A stretch of 64,000 bases of DNA. It comes from Paraspadella gotoi (lineage: Eukaryota > Chaetognatha). The notes under the pieces are model-generated. The model was not told the DNA's origin and ran no database searches. It saw nothing but the letters and a program-made list of their open reading frames with translations. Of the stretch, positions 36,601-49,420 are shown piece by piece. Position 1 is the stretch's first letter. Each line of letters starts with the position of its first letter. The stretch is taken from NCBI GenBank assembly GCA_051294375.1, contig CM119263.1, forward strand, positions 21,374,494-21,438,493, in the 5' to 3' direction. A program made the position numbers and the translations under genes.

Positions 36601-36795
36601 GTTTGCGTCGAAAGTCGGTTGATTTGACTCCGTTTTTACTTCGGGGTTTTTCGACTTTTCAAGGCCTTTCTCTCTCACTCCTCTCCCTCTCTCTCACTCT
36701 CTCCCCTCTCTCTCACTCTCTCTGTCTTTGTCTCTCTCTCTCTCACTCTCTCTCTCTCTGTCTCTCTTTTTCTCTCTCTCTCTCCCACACACTCT
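36528..36795. repeat. (GA)n ... (CT)n snap-back pair
   Basis: GA at 36528-36598 and CT at 36668-36795, complementary, around a spacer of about 70 bp. Confidence 0.85.
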
Positions 36796-37084
36796 CTCTT
36801 CCTGATCCCGAGGGGAGAAAGTTAAACACGGTCTTTTAACCAAAAAAAAAAGGTTTACGCTCAGCTTTGTCTTTGCGTCTGCGTTTGATGTGTTTGAGTT
36901 TAAAATTTAAGATGGAATGAAAAAAGTTTAAAATTTCATAGAAAATTCAAAATAGCAGAGTTCCGCTCCACGATATAAAATGCTTAATGAAATTGTAACT
37001 ACCAATATTAAAAGGTATTTTGTCACTGACTTGGGATAGGCCAAGGTTCGTTATGGTTATGGTAAATGGTTATCTTATATTATA
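36796..37084. other. Unassigned sequence
   Basis: AT-rich left neighbour of the Tc1-like element. No feature seen. Confidence 0.5.
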
Positions 37085-37581
37085 CCATCTAAGAAAAAAG
37101 TATATCACATTTTTAGTGTAGGATATCTACTCAAAAACTTGTTCGTTTTTTAAAAGATCAGAATGTTTCAGGATCTACATTAAATTTCCTTTCAATAACA
37201 TCCTTTCATTTTTTCGTAGGTCAACTCGTTGAGAAGTTGGAGGTAAAAAAGATCGCTCAAGTGAAAAAGGGCGAAAAAAATCATGTTTAAATTATTTGTT
37301 TTTAGTTCGAATTGAGTTTAATTTTTTTAATTTTTTTTTTAATATGGGAATGCCAAATGAAGAGCACCTCTCTTTGGTTCATAAAGGTACCATTGTAGCT
37401 CTCAGAAAAGAAGAAAAATTGGCGGCCGGGCTAAAACAATCGCGTTAAAGGTGTGGAAAAACATTTCACCGTCATACCTCAATTCGCTGTACGAGAGCAT
37501 GCCCAGTTGTCGATACCAAGGGAGGTCATACCAAATATTGAAAATGTTAACAATTATGTGATATAATTTTTTCCTAGATAG
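37085..37581 (+). mobile_element. Tc1/mariner-type element, internally deleted
   Basis: Terminal inverted repeats of about 26 bp: the left starts CCATCTAAGAAAAAAGTATA, and the right, read on the other strand, starts CTATCTAGGAAAAAATTATA. Both run on into TCACAT. TA dinucleotides flank both ends (37083-37084 and 37582-37583), the known target of this superfamily. Between them lie the two ends of a transposase gene. At about 0.5 kb it is far shorter than an active element, so it is a non-autonomous deletion derivative. Confidence 0.85.
37344..37541 (+). pseudogene. Tc1-like transposase remnant (N- and C-terminal ends only)
   Basis: From the ATG at 37344 the frame reads through KGTIVALRKEEKL and stops at 37446-37448. 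This fits the N-terminal helix-turn-helix start of Tc1-like transposases. The next frame, from about 37451, gives VWKNIS and LYESMPS, and a third stretch ends TKGGHTKY with a stop at 37539-37541. W..I, SMP and KGGHTKY-stop are the hallmark C-terminus of Tc1 transposases. The DDE catalytic core, normally about 270 residues between these parts, is missing, and a further small deletion shifts the frame after SMPS. The right terminal repeat follows 14 bp after the stop, the usual arrangement. It cannot encode an active enzyme. Confidence 0.85.
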
Positions 37582-37583
37582 TA

Positions 37584-37863
37584 GTAAAATAGCAGAAGCC
37601 TGCAAGCTGTATTTTAGCCATCATTAAGTACTTTAGGTTAAAATGAATCAATTACTACCTATTGTCACTGAGACAGTAAGCTATATTCTGCCGCCATTTT
37701 TATTTTTAAACTTTGGCGCCTTTTGTTTCGAATTTCCGCCTCCTTCTGATTCATTCTTCGATTCAGTGTCATCCTTCTTCGTTTTTCATCCCTGACCTAA
37801 AAATTAATATAATATGTGGGACCATTTTATACCCCTCAAAACAGTTTATCGTTAGAGAGAGAG
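37584..37863. other. Unassigned sequence
   Basis: Mixed sequence between the Tc1-like element and a gap, ending in a short GA run. Nothing supported. Confidence 0.5.
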
Positions 37864-38047
37864 NNNNNNNNNNNNNNNNNNNNNNNNNNNNNNNNNNNNN
37901 NNNNNNNNNNNNNNNNNNNNNNNNNNNNNNNNNNNNNNNNNNNNNNNNNNNNNNNNNNNNNNNNNNNNNNNNNNNNNNNNNNNNNNNNNNNNNNNNNNNN
38001 NNNNNNNNNNNNNNNNNNNNNNNNNNNNNNNNNNNNNNNNNNNNNNN
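37864..38047. other. Assembly gap, 184 N
   Basis: Left flank is GAGAGAGAG. Confidence 0.99.
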
Positions 38048-38231
38048 TTTCTTCACTCAACGAACGGTAAAGGGTTTTTTCATACAGAAGAAAACGAAGA
38101 CGAGGCGAGAATTGGGGGGAGGGGGTTGCAGAGGGGCGGAGCCAGAATCTCGAGAGAAGAACAAAGACTTGAATGAGAAGAAGATCCGTGAAAAGGTAAA
38201 CTCATAGTGTTTCGGAAACGGTTTGTCGAGA

Positions 38232-38590
38232 NNNNNNNNNNNNNNNNNNNNNNNNNNNNNNNNNNNNNNNNNNNNNNNNNNNNNNNNNNNNNNNNNNNNN
38301 NNNNNNNNNNNNNNNNNNNNNNNNNNNNNNNNNNNNNNNNNNNNNNNNNNNNNNNNNNNNNNNNNNNNNNNNNNNNNNNNNNNNNNNNNNNNNNNNNNNN
38401 NNNNNNNNNNNNNNNNNNNNNNNNNNNNNNNNNNNNNNNNNNNNNNNNNNNNNNNNNNNNNNNNNNNNNNNNNNNNNNNNNNNNNNNNNNNNNNNNNNNN
38501 NNNNNNNNNNNNNNNNNNNNNNNNNNNNNNNNNNNNNNNNNNNNNNNNNNNNNNNNNNNNNNNNNNNNNNNNNNNNNNNNNNNNNNNNNN
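38232..38590. other. Assembly gap, 359 N
   Basis: Unknown bases. 38048-38231, on its left, holds no supported feature. Confidence 0.99.
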
Positions 38591-39599
38591 TTTAAGTGGT
38601 TGGACTCGTAACGATGGATGGAATTTTGAGGAATGATTTTGTGGCGTTCATTTAATTCGATGGTTCTTTATATTTTTAGGGGTTGTCTTGTTAACTGGTT
38701 AAATGGTTAACTGTACCTATCAGGCACACCGGTTTATACATTAGCTGCTTATTATGGTAGAGAGAGGTTGGCTTCAGATGTCGATAGTACCAAAGAAACC
38801 GTTAATTAATTTAATTTAAATTGATTTCGTAATTTGTTTTTCGATGTTCGTATGTGCGCGTTTTTGCGTACGTTTAAACCTGTGTGCGGGTGGCCGAAGG
38901 CGCGCAACGACTTTGAAAAAGGTTAAATTCTGATGCGAAGAAAAAAACAAAACTTACGAGCTCAAGAAAAGACCTGAGATTTTCTCTCTTTTCTTTTCTC
39001 TCTTCTTCTTTATTCGTTTTTTCTTTCTTTTTTATCCGTTTTATCTCCGCAGAAAAAGGTCTAAATTTCCGACATGATAGAGATCAGTTCTGCTTTAAAA
39101 AAACTGGACGNNNNNNNNNNAATCAACAAGATAATTCAGAACTGAAGTAAAATAGATCAAGTGAATTTTAAAAAAGTTGAAAAAATAAACCGATATTGAT
39201 AAAATAACTGCAAATTAAGAAAAAATAGGCCTAACCGAGATAAACTGAGGTAAACAAAAGAAGCTAAACAATTACCAACTAGGGCCGAATAGGAAAACAG
39301 AGAAACTATAAAAAATAAAGCCAAATTATTGCAATTAAATTTGTTGGCTTCCGCTTTCGCGCCACCCACAAAACGCCTGAAGGCGAAATTATAAAAAAAA
39401 AGAGAATAAACCGCAAAAAAATCCGAAGGAAGTCTATGAGACATTTTTCAGTTTCTTGAAGCATTTCCTATTCATCTTTGTCATTGTCTCTTTCTTTGTC
39501 TAGATGTTTTTTTGTTTTCTTTTTTTTTCTTTCATTTAATCTTTCTTCTTGCTCTCCCACTTTCTCTTTTTTACTCCTTGTTTTGACTATCTCTCTCTC
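38591..39599. other. Unassigned sequence with a 10-N gap
   Basis: Mixed, partly AT-rich sequence. N run at 39111-39120. No recognisable gene. A 95-codon minus-strand frame (39157-39444) has no family signature. Confidence 0.5.
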
Positions 39600-40320
39600 N
39601 NNNNNNNNNNNNNNNNNNNNNNNNNNNNNNNNNNNNNNNNNNNNNNNNNNNNNNNNNNNNNNNNNNNNNNNNNNNNNNNNNNNNNNNNNNNNNNNNNNNN
39701 NNNNNNNNNNNNNNNNNNNNNNNNNNNNNNNNNNNNNNNNNNNNNNNNNNNNNNNNNNNNNNNNNNNNNNNNNNNNNNNNNNNNNNNNNNNNNNNNNNNN
39801 NNNNNNNNNNNNNNNNNNNNNNNNNNNNNNNNNNNNNNNNNNNNNNNNNNNNNNNNNNNNNNNNNNNNNNNNNNNNNNNNNNNNNNNNNNNNNNNNNNNN
39901 NNNNNNNNNNNNNNNNNNNNNNNNNNNNNNNNNNNNNNNNNNNNNNNNNNNNNNNNNNNNNNNNNNNNNNNNNNNNNNNNNNNNNNNNNNNNNNNNNNNN
40001 NNNNNNNNNNNNNNNNNNNNNNNNNNNNNNNNNNNNNNNNNNNNNNNNNNNNNNNNNNNNNNNNNNNNNNNNNNNNNNNNNNNNNNNNNNNNNNNNNNNN
40101 NNNNNNNNNNNNNNNNNNNNNNNNNNNNNNNNNNNNNNNNNNNNNNNNNNNNNNNNNNNNNNNNNNNNNNNNNNNNNNNNNNNNNNNNNNNNNNNNNNNN
40201 NNNNNNNNNNNNNNNNNNNNNNNNNNNNNNNNNNNNNNNNNNNNNNNNNNNNNNNNNNNNNNNNNNNNNNNNNNNNNNNNNNNNNNNNNNNNNNNNNNNN
40301 NNNNNNNNNNNNNNNNNNNN
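39600..40320. other. Assembly gap, 721 N
   Basis: Left flank is a CT run. The largest gap in the window. Confidence 0.99.
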
Positions 40321-40509
40321 TTGTTAATTTGTTATTCTGTCAAAATCCAACTCGAAGTCATTTGTGGCCTCACCCCTTTCCCTCTCTTTGAAAACAACAT
40401 GATACCAGCAGAATGACCACGAGGAGGAGAAAAAAAATCGGAAAAAATGGAAAAAAACATCGAGTGATTCATTCTTTCTTTCTTTCTTTCTTTCCTTTTC
40501 TTTTTTTTT

Positions 40510-40738
40510 NNNNNNNNNNNNNNNNNNNNNNNNNNNNNNNNNNNNNNNNNNNNNNNNNNNNNNNNNNNNNNNNNNNNNNNNNNNNNNNNNNNNNNNNNNN
40601 NNNNNNNNNNNNNNNNNNNNNNNNNNNNNNNNNNNNNNNNNNNNNNNNNNNNNNNNNNNNNNNNNNNNNNNNNNNNNNNNNNNNNNNNNNNNNNNNNNNN
40701 NNNNNNNNNNNNNNNNNNNNNNNNNNNNNNNNNNNNNN
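40510..40738. other. Assembly gap, 229 N, flanked by (TTTC)n
   Basis: TTTC tetranucleotides at 40471-40500 and 40739-40770 flank the gap on both sides, so the missing sequence is probably a longer TTTC array. Confidence 0.98.
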
Positions 40739-40770
<32 letters not shown>

Positions 40771-40908
40771 TTCTATTTTTTATTTCGAACTTTTCAAATT
40801 CTTGTTTTTCTTCTTTTTTTTACGTTTCCTCGTAAAAGAGAAAATATAACCGGATTCAAGACAAACCTGTTAATGACAAGTAAAACTTGAAAACGTAAGA
40901 AAATATAA

Positions 40909-40911
<3 letters not shown>

Positions 40912-40943
<32 letters not shown>
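40912..40943. repeat. (CT)n microsatellite
   Basis: About 32 bp of pure CT. Confidence 0.93.
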
Positions 40944-40946
<3 letters not shown>

Positions 40947-41164
40947 CCACGTAAAAACCCTACTTTGAGATGACGCTTGAGGGTTAATATTGAAAACTCG
41001 TTTTGATTTCTTTCCTTCTTTCTTTTTCGTTTCTTTTGATACATCGAGACATCAAACCTGGCATCTCGAAGTCGGGAAGTAAATCTGGGGCAGAAATGCA
41101 TCATCTTAGATTCTGTATAAATTATCGAATTACACAGGAGTTTTTTAATTCAATTCGATTTCTG

Positions 41165-41326
41165 ATTTAAACCGAAGTATCGTTTCACAATGATCAAAAA
41201 TATTAGAACAGTTTTGTTTTAAAATGTAAATAACGATCCTTTTTTTCTCTTTTTTTACATCCTACCCTCAAATCGATCTTCCTTAGTTCTGACGATGATC
41301 GAGAATGACCCACTGTAGCGAGAATT
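41165..41326. repeat. Dispersed segment, copy a
   Basis: Resembles 47675-47852. Shared blocks include CCGAAGTAT, AAAAATAT, CTACCCTCAAA, GCGATCTTC/TCGATCTTC and TGACCCACTGT. It ends at a 25-N gap. Similarity weakens to the left. Confidence 0.65.
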
Positions 41327-41351
41327 NNNNNNNNNNNNNNNNNNNNNNNNN
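41327..41351. other. Assembly gap, exactly 25 N
   Basis: Third placeholder-sized gap. The segment on its left flank recurs 6.4 kb further right. Confidence 0.97.
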
Positions 41352-42691
41352 CCTTTGTAACCGTTACTGTTTTCATCTTTATGTTTTTCCCTCTTGTTGT
41401 TGATGATCTGCCTCGATCATTTATAATTATGCCTTGAATGAGGTCTCAAGTGAAACAAGCACGAATTTGTTTTACAACAAGATCTCCTCCCGAGTGCGAA
41501 TTCGGATCGCTACAACTTGTTGTTCCCGCAACGAACGAAGTAAATCAGACGCAACCCTCTCAAATATTAGGAATATATGAATAAATAATATGCGAAAAAT
41601 AATCTAATATAATACTAATAATAATAACTTCTTCATAATATTGAGAATAAGGCTCGCATCGAATCGCGCCGCGCCGTCACCCCAGCCGATCAGTCCATTT
41701 CGGCACACCGCCGCGCTAAGAGCCGCTCAAATCGTTCGCAACCACGCCGGCGGTCGCGCCACTGGTATGAAAGAGGACGTCGCCGTCCTCAAACTTCAAG
41801 GAGCGCGGGAACGCCAACTCGCTCCGGTTATTCTAAGACAAGTTTAATCTCTAAAGGGAATTAACTCAAGCGCGTGCCTGATGATTCAGAGAGACTGAAA
41901 CTTGTTTTTTCTCGTTTCTTTCATTAAATGTTTTATTTCTTTTTTAATCGAAATTGGGACGAATCGGACGCAAATTGGTATTGAAATGAAAGGAGGACAA
42001 AATAATCGGTGCTCAATTCCTCCACTATCTCACTGATACGTCCCACGGATCGACAGAGTTTTCGGCCGATGACTCGTGAGATGTAGAGAACAGACAGACC
42101 AGACGAAAAAGAACAGACGGCACCTCGGCGAGGAATACTTGAGCATACGAAAAAAAAAGAAAAATGAAGACGAAAGCTAGAATATTGAGAAATATTGATT
42201 AACAAAATACTCAATTATGAAAATGAGAGTCGGAGACCAACAAGATTATATAAGGAAGCAAAAGGAGAGAAAGGCGCGCGTGGCGGGGGAAACAAAAACT
42301 TTAAGAGTCAGAACAAAGAAAGAATAAATAAAAAGAAAAACCATGGCTGTCGCAAATCCGCCAAATACATCAAACGCCATCAATGGAGGCTTAAACGCGA
42401 ACTGTTACTGCGCCAGTGGAGATAACATTTGATGCGGAAACAAATTTTTACAAATCAAAACTTTCATTTTACTTTTTTTAAACTGCCCTTTTTTAACTTG
42501 GCATCATTTTTCAACTTGGCCATCATTTAGGTATTAAAAATGCCCTTAATCGGCGTTTAATCTTATTTACAGAATACTTAGGGACTGGTCTTTGTTTCAT
42601 CAGGAAACATAAAAACCGGTGAATTGCTTTGGAATGTAGAGTAAATAAAATTGAGCTTGCTAGTTTTTTAAATTGTCTCTTTTTGTTACAG
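41352..42691. other. Unassigned sequence
   Basis: Contains a CpG-rich patch at 41645-41835 with a 68-codon plus-strand frame of unknown type, and two adjacent copies of an AACTTGGCATCATTT-like word near 42496-42530. No gene is recognised. Confidence 0.45.
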
Positions 42692-42931
42692 CCATCTGGT
42701 TCAATTAACACTAAAAAAGATGCCAAAAATTGTTATTTTGTTTCACAGGTTATTTGTTTTATTTGTAGGTATCAGGCGGATAGATATCTCGCTGGTAGAT
42801 TAAATAGCGATACAATAGAGGATAGGTTAACTTTGGTTAGGGTCAGAAGGTTTGGATCCAGTTCATTAGGTGCAGACAGAAAAACAAATTTTTATGGAAA
42901 GATAAAGGGAAAGACTGCTCAAGAAATTTGA
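42692..42931 (+). other. Exon-like open frame after acceptor-like sites
   Basis: A plus-strand frame runs to a stop at 42929-42931. Pyrimidine-rich acceptor-like sites precede it, ending TTGTTACAG at 42691, TTTCACAG at 42748 and TTTGTAG at 42768. The last part (from YQADRYLAGRL) is of ordinary complexity but matches no family I know. Could be a terminal exon or chance. Confidence 0.15.
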
Positions 42932-45900
42932 GAAAGTAAGAGACAACAATCCTCTAGTAGGAAAGAAAAAAGAATTAAAATAGAAAAAACAGAAAGAAAA
43001 AAAAGAAAACAATATGTTCAATTTAGCAGTAATAAATCGATTTACAAATAAAGCGATTTACAAAAAAAAGGAAAAAGAGAAAAAATATATACTATTAATA
43101 ATAGGGAAAATGTTGTAACAACCCAAAAAGAGTTACTTTAAAAAAAGATAGAAAATATGAAAAGCTTGTGGACCCATGAGCATTAATAGAGAAGGATAAA
43201 GGAGGAGCCTTCTTTGACCTGCAAAATAATCGAAGGTGCTCGCGTACTCCTCTATCGCTGACCAGCCATCCGATCCATTTTTAGAGTGTTGTGTCTCCGG
43301 CGAGTTAAAAGACAAAAGCGCGACGAGAGAGAGAGGAACCCGAGCAGCAGAGATGATGAAGATAGATGATGAGACTGAGATTGAGAAAGGCAGAGGGACT
43401 GTGACAGGACGAGAGACGCGGAGACGAGAGATATGAGACGCCAAGAAGAGAGAGCGGAGGACGGATCGGAGAGAGAAAGAAGAAACGGATAGAGGCGACA
43501 GACGCGAAGCGAATTTGTCGATTAATCAAATCCTCCAATCATCGCGTTGATCGGCACAAACAAGAAAACCAATTCTCTTGTTTTCCTTTGTTTTTTTTTC
43601 GCGCCGTCTATTGTTGTTTAGCGATTAGCGATTTTTATGAAACGATTTCGAGCGCGTTCCGTCGTCGCTCATGTCTTCACTGCGAACCAGGTCGTCGAGC
43701 CAAGTCAGGCATCCGTCGTCGCTTTTCTTTATTCCTCGTTCGCAATTTTTAAATCCGACATTGCTCCATAGACCCTGTTTCAATCTCGACAGATGTGGAC
43801 TGTCTTGATCCTTGTTGTTGCTTATGCCGTAACTGTTAAACTTTGTATCCTCCCGCGTATAAGAATTTCGAGAGGCGAGATTCTGATTTATCAACATCAC
43901 ATCGGTCTCGCAACTCTCATCGCACTACTGCGTGATTCTCCCAACGGCACCAGGTACTTAATAGCCTTCATCTGGTCTAGATCGTTGCATCCTTGTACAC
44001 TAATTCGAAATCTGTTTGAACTTGTATCCCTCATCGCCGATGGGCCACCTGCGCCCGTTCGTCGCTCTTTCCCATCGTCCGTAATCGTGCCCCGACAACC
44101 ACGGATCCGACAGCCCGGCCTGCCGCATTGACTCAAACCGAAACGACCGGCTTCAAGAATCAAACTCAAATACGTTGGCGCAAAGCTCCCGCAAACCGTT
44201 GTCCGTTTCTCTATCATGAACTTCACAAACACCCGGGGCGCGAGAGAGCCCTCGTACCCCCATCACTCCGATGTCTAACTCCTGCTCTTATCTCTATTTC
44301 ACTTCCTCTCTCTCTCTCCTCCCTCCTCCTCTTTTTCGTCGCTCTGCTCTCTCCTCTCCTCTCCTTCTCTCTCTCTCTCAAATTCGATATCACCTCATTT
44401 AAAGAATCCGAAAATGCAAATTTCGTCGAATGATGTGCAAATCATTTTAACGTTCGAAGACGACAGACGACGACGACGACGACCCAGCATATTTGTATTG
44501 GCATTCGACATGGAACACGAAAAAGATGATTGACTCGCGAATTCTTTTTTCTCGAGAATCGAAGGAGAACGATTCAAGTGCGGTGTCCGCTCTTCTCTCC
44601 TCCATCCCTCTAAACGCCTCCCCCGAACGCGCGATGCTTTCTTTCATCACCATCCCCCCTAACACCCCCACCTTTTTCCCCCAACCGTCCGAGTTCATAC
44701 GTTCGCCTCAGACGAAAACTCTCTTTGTCTTTCGTTGTCGTGACCAAGTCCGCTCTCGTCCTATTCTGACGATCGGCGTTCGTCCGTTCAGTCGTCATTC
44801 GTGCGAGTTTGCGCCTGGAAACACGACCTGCGAGTGAAGCCGATTTTTCAGCCAATTCTTGTTTTCCTCTAACTGTTCTGCAATTCAGTCTGCATCGATA
44901 TAACCTTCGCTGATTCCGTCGACGATCGACGGTTGTCGCAACTCCGGACTATCTTGAGCGGTCCGCTCTGCAACCGGATCTAGTCATACTACTTGGCCCC
45001 AGAGCCTTTCACTGCCCGTCTTTTGAGCCCCTCGACCGAGGAATGCCGATTCGGGAGACATGGGATGTCCAAAATAACAGAAAATGGAGATGAGTGTAGA
45101 CCCGGAGGGAGTGATCGCTTCCAGGATGAGTGTTCAGTACAAGACTGAACAGAGAACCCAAAACTGATAAATAAAGGAGATAACGGTGTAGATGCCTTTA
45201 TCAACTTTTCAATTATACATATATACGTTTTTTTCACAATTATACTATGTCATACCACCATTAACCACTCGGAGTACGTCTGTATGCTTTAAAATCATTA
45301 TCAATGTTTGAAATTACACTACTGTTTAATTCAGAATACTTTTAATCTAAGACTCTACCGCGTCCTCCGTTAGTTTCTCTTTGTCACTTCCTCTAGAAGC
45401 ATACAACTTCCTTATCGCCAGAGTTTTCAATCAGCCATTACAACCTAACAATATGCATTAGAATTAGCTATAATTGTATTATATAGGTTTATGCGAACCG
45501 CGGTAAGATCGGATTTACCCGTTTTCTTGCATTTAAAAATTTAGTTGATACTGAGCAATATGTAAAAAGAATACTCGTTGCTTTGTTATGAGAAGTTTTC
45601 TACATTTAATTTTCATCGTTCGGATTCATCTTGAGGTCGCTATCACTTGACTTCTCGTAGTTTAACTTAAATTCTAGTCCGCATCTCGCTATGATAATTA
45701 TTCTACTGTTCCCTTGATCTTGGCAATTTTTTTATATCGTTCCTCTTTGGCCATTTCGAAATTTAGAAAATTAATTCACTTTTTGAAATTTTTTGAACTT
45801 GACTACTATAGAGACAATAACATGAAGTTTATCTTTTAACAACTACGATTAATTAATGCCATTCGTATTTTCGCTAATGGTATTTTGGCGACGTGATAGT

Positions 45901-47674
45901 GAACAATTACCTCGTACAATTGTTTTATCATGGTGCATCTACTTACATATAGATTAATAACGAAGACTCCGGGCAGATTATTAATGCACTACTTATATAC
46001 AGCTATTGGTATCACAATACATACAAATGATATTAAAGAATTGAGTACCGCTCAACAGCGTACATGACTAGTTTCTACATTCTACTTAAACGATTGCCTA
46101 GACGAAACCAGTCGCCCACTAGAAGCTATCCGGGAGCGCGGCCGTCCTTCACGCAGGCTTAAACTTATCACCCTCTATTTCGAAGTATTTACCGTTCAGT
46201 ACCATTAGCATCCAACCTGTGGTATTGTCTGCTCCCCCCGCACAAATCTTATTGGTACACGCTTGCGACCGCCGAATCCGTTTCCTTGACACGTCGTACC
46301 CGACCGTCCGAACCTCCTAAGTTATCTAAATATTCAACCAGTCTTAAAAAAAACGGGCTTTATTCGCTGTTCCTTGCAACAAAGGACGCACCCTGCCGAA
46401 CGCGTGCCCGCCTCCCCAACCGCCGTCACCGGCCGCTACCTAACAAACTGCTTGTGCGATTCGCAGAGTCCCGGGATCACTGTTATGAGGAAAGAGGCAG
46501 ACGGAAAAACAAATCAGTGACATAATATAAATCAGTGCTACATATTCATTCTTCAGAAGGAACAAAAAATTGAAAGAGAGGGAGTCAAAACAAGAAATTG
46601 AGAGAAAGAAGAAAACAGAGAACGAAAGAATAGAAAGATAAAGAAAGCAAGAAAGAAAGAGAAGGAAAGGAAGCATAAGCGAATACGATAGAAGTCTCTG
46701 ACTAAGCATCAGAAGAATCTTCGAAGAAAGCGGAAACCGAACTAACGAGACAGAATCCTGCTTCGAGCATTCTGATGTGTTTCCTTCCGTCCTTTTTCTT
46801 TGCTATTCCTCGGTCTTACTTGTTCTGTCTCTCTGTTTCTCCTTTTATATTCATTTCTTTATACGACGCTTCGTGTTGCATACATCATTGCTCTTACTCT
46901 CTCTATTTCTAATTATTTATTTTGAACACCTTTTCATACAAAATTTCATAGGTCTTGCTGTTTCTATCTCTTTTTTTTACGTTTCCTTCTGCTCTGTCTA
47001 AACTCATCTACTCTACTGGCGATTGAAGATATAACCGATATTCCAACTGGACCAAATCCTTCTGTATATGACCAAGTCTCTCTGAAAACTTCGAAAAACG
47101 TTACTACTAACCGAAAATATCAACTATACATTCTCTCTCTCTCTCGTCTTCTCTCTATCCTCCCTCTCCGATCCCTCATTTCCACTCGCGTAAAAAATAA
47201 CAAAACCACTTTCATCTCAGCTTGAGCTAGTGTCGCGAACTGCAATTCAAACGCCACGTGACACTTTGAAGTTTCGACAGGGATATGATATGCTAATATG
47301 TGAAAAACTGCTTTTCGTACTTGTTCTTTCCGGTCTTCTGTGATCTTTTCGGGGTTTCTTTTGTGGGACGATCTACAGCCGATGACATGCAAGAGACTCC
47401 TCCCGAAGGGCGATCATCAGTGGAGGTCGGCACGGTAAGAGCACGGTCGAAAGATCGAACATAAGGTAAAAAGAATAAGGAAGGGGCAGGAGAAATGAGT
47501 GACCATCATCCTCATAGGTATTGCGTCCTGGTTATATAAAATTAAGTTAGAATCGAGATTAACACCTGGCAGGAGGTGCCTAGTCTAAAAATCAGATTCA
47601 TTGAATGCCGTTGTGGGTTAAACCGACACGGGCCATTGAGTAGCAAGCCTAATGATCTGATAGTATCGTTTTCA
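42932..47674. other. Long unassigned stretch
   Basis: 4.7 kb without a recognisable gene. 43.6-45.0 kb is more GC-rich, with overlapping short frames on both strands and a GAC tract at 44460-44485. 45.0-46.3 kb is AT-rich with no frame of 60 codons. 46.3-47.4 kb has short unassigned frames and CT repeats at 47131-47150. The opposing overlapping frames speak against coding. Confidence 0.45.
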
Positions 47675-47852
47675 GACCCCGAAGTATGTATACAAAAATA
47701 TAAACAGGTTGTGTGAAGATGCCACTACTAGACAAAAATAAATACGATTTCCTTTTTTTTTGCCCGCTTTTTTACATTCCTACCCTCAAAGCGATCTTCG
47801 TCGTGATTCTGGACGAAATGATCGGAGACATGACCCACTGTGACGAGAATTA
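47675..47852. repeat. Dispersed segment, copy b
   Basis: Counterpart of 41165-41326, in the same orientation, with many small indels. Confidence 0.65.
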
Positions 47853-48958
47853 CTAGGAGAACCGGTCGTGCAACGGTCCTTTACCCGACTGAGAGCGGAA
47901 ATGGGATGCGACACTTTTTTCGTCGGAGAATCAGAGATCGGAGGAGTTAATGAATTTCGTTTTAAAATTACGGCGAAAGGTAATAAGATTTAGCTTTTCC
48001 CCTCCTCCCGCTCCACAAATATAATCTTTGTTATTTCTTTACTTCCTTTGATAAAACCGAAATTTAACCAGAAGGAAAAAAAAAGAACAAAACAAAATTT
48101 AAACCTTTTAACATAAAATATCTAAAAAAATAAAACTCGAAGATAATTTTCTCTTTATAGTTATGAATTTTTTTTTTGGCTTCAAGGTGTCCAAGAAATA
48201 GGATTATAATTCCCAATTGAGGAATTGAAAAGTGGGTTAACCCCAGACGTTTTAATGATGAAAAAACATTTCTAGACCTCCTCAGAAAGCCAAAAAGAGA
48301 AAAAAAAATCCTTGAACTTTTTCTCGAGTCAATTTTTAAAAACGGCAAGTCAAAATGCTAAAAAAAGTAGCGTAAAATGAGCGTGGAACAGCTACTCCGC
48401 TACATTGCTACGCTAAGCTTATTAACTCCATTATAAAAAAAATCATTTCGCTTTATTGAGCAGGCTCGTCTTTTTCGAAATTTTTTTTCTTTCTGCGCCA
48501 AAATAAAATTTAATGGAAGGTAAAAAAGTATTATTTGCATTAATCCGCTTTATATTTCAAATCTCTCTCTCTTTCTTTCTCTCTCTCTCTCTCTTTATCT
48601 GAGAAGGAGAGAGATAAAGCGAGAGAAACTAGAGCAATTTTAGGAACGGAAAAAAAATAGAGCCCACAACCCTTTTTTCTCGCAGCACAAAGATTTTTTA
48701 TTCGAATCTTTCGATAAGATTAAATTTAACTCATTGATTTTGGTTTATTTGTTTTTAAAACTCCGAAGCCAAGTACGTATTACAGTCCAGTTCCTTGTTT
48801 TATAGGAAATCAATGAAAACAACAACGACAACAACAACTAGGGTCTCCTAAAATCTTCCAAAAATAAAAAAAATAAAAAAGAGTTGAGTCGGGTTTTTTT
48901 TTCGAATGCGGTTGTCATTTAAACGCTTTTTCGATTTATCACCAAAGCTTCAGCTACT
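47853..48958. other. Unassigned sequence
   Basis: AT-rich sequence with a CT run at 48560-48595. No gene seen. Confidence 0.5.
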
Positions 48959-49215
48959 NNNNNNNNNNNNNNNNNNNNNNNNNNNNNNNNNNNNNNNNNN
49001 NNNNNNNNNNNNNNNNNNNNNNNNNNNNNNNNNNNNNNNNNNNNNNNNNNNNNNNNNNNNNNNNNNNNNNNNNNNNNNNNNNNNNNNNNNNNNNNNNNNN
49101 NNNNNNNNNNNNNNNNNNNNNNNNNNNNNNNNNNNNNNNNNNNNNNNNNNNNNNNNNNNNNNNNNNNNNNNNNNNNNNNNNNNNNNNNNNNNNNNNNNNN
49201 NNNNNNNNNNNNNNN
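48959..49215. other. Assembly gap, 257 N, beside (GA)n
   Basis: The right flank 49216-49246 is pure GA. Confidence 0.98.
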
Positions 49216-49251
<36 letters not shown>

Positions 49252-49420
49252 AATGGCAAAAGATAAATGTAGTCAATATCAGTCGTTGGTCTGACTCTCG
49301 GTATCCATCTGTCCATCTGTCCCTTCTTTTCTTTTCCCCACGGGTCATCCACCTCATCTTTTGCTCTCATTTTGTCTTTCTTTTTGTATTTCTTTCTTTC
49401 TTTCTTTCTTTCTTTCTTTC

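Noticed and set aside
39478-40416. Long open frames running through N gaps
   Set aside because: Most residues are unknown bases, so the frame is an artefact of treating N as sense codons. The same holds near 7.1, 27.3, 37.9, 38.2, 48.9, 49.4, 50.5, 50.8 and 52.8 kb.
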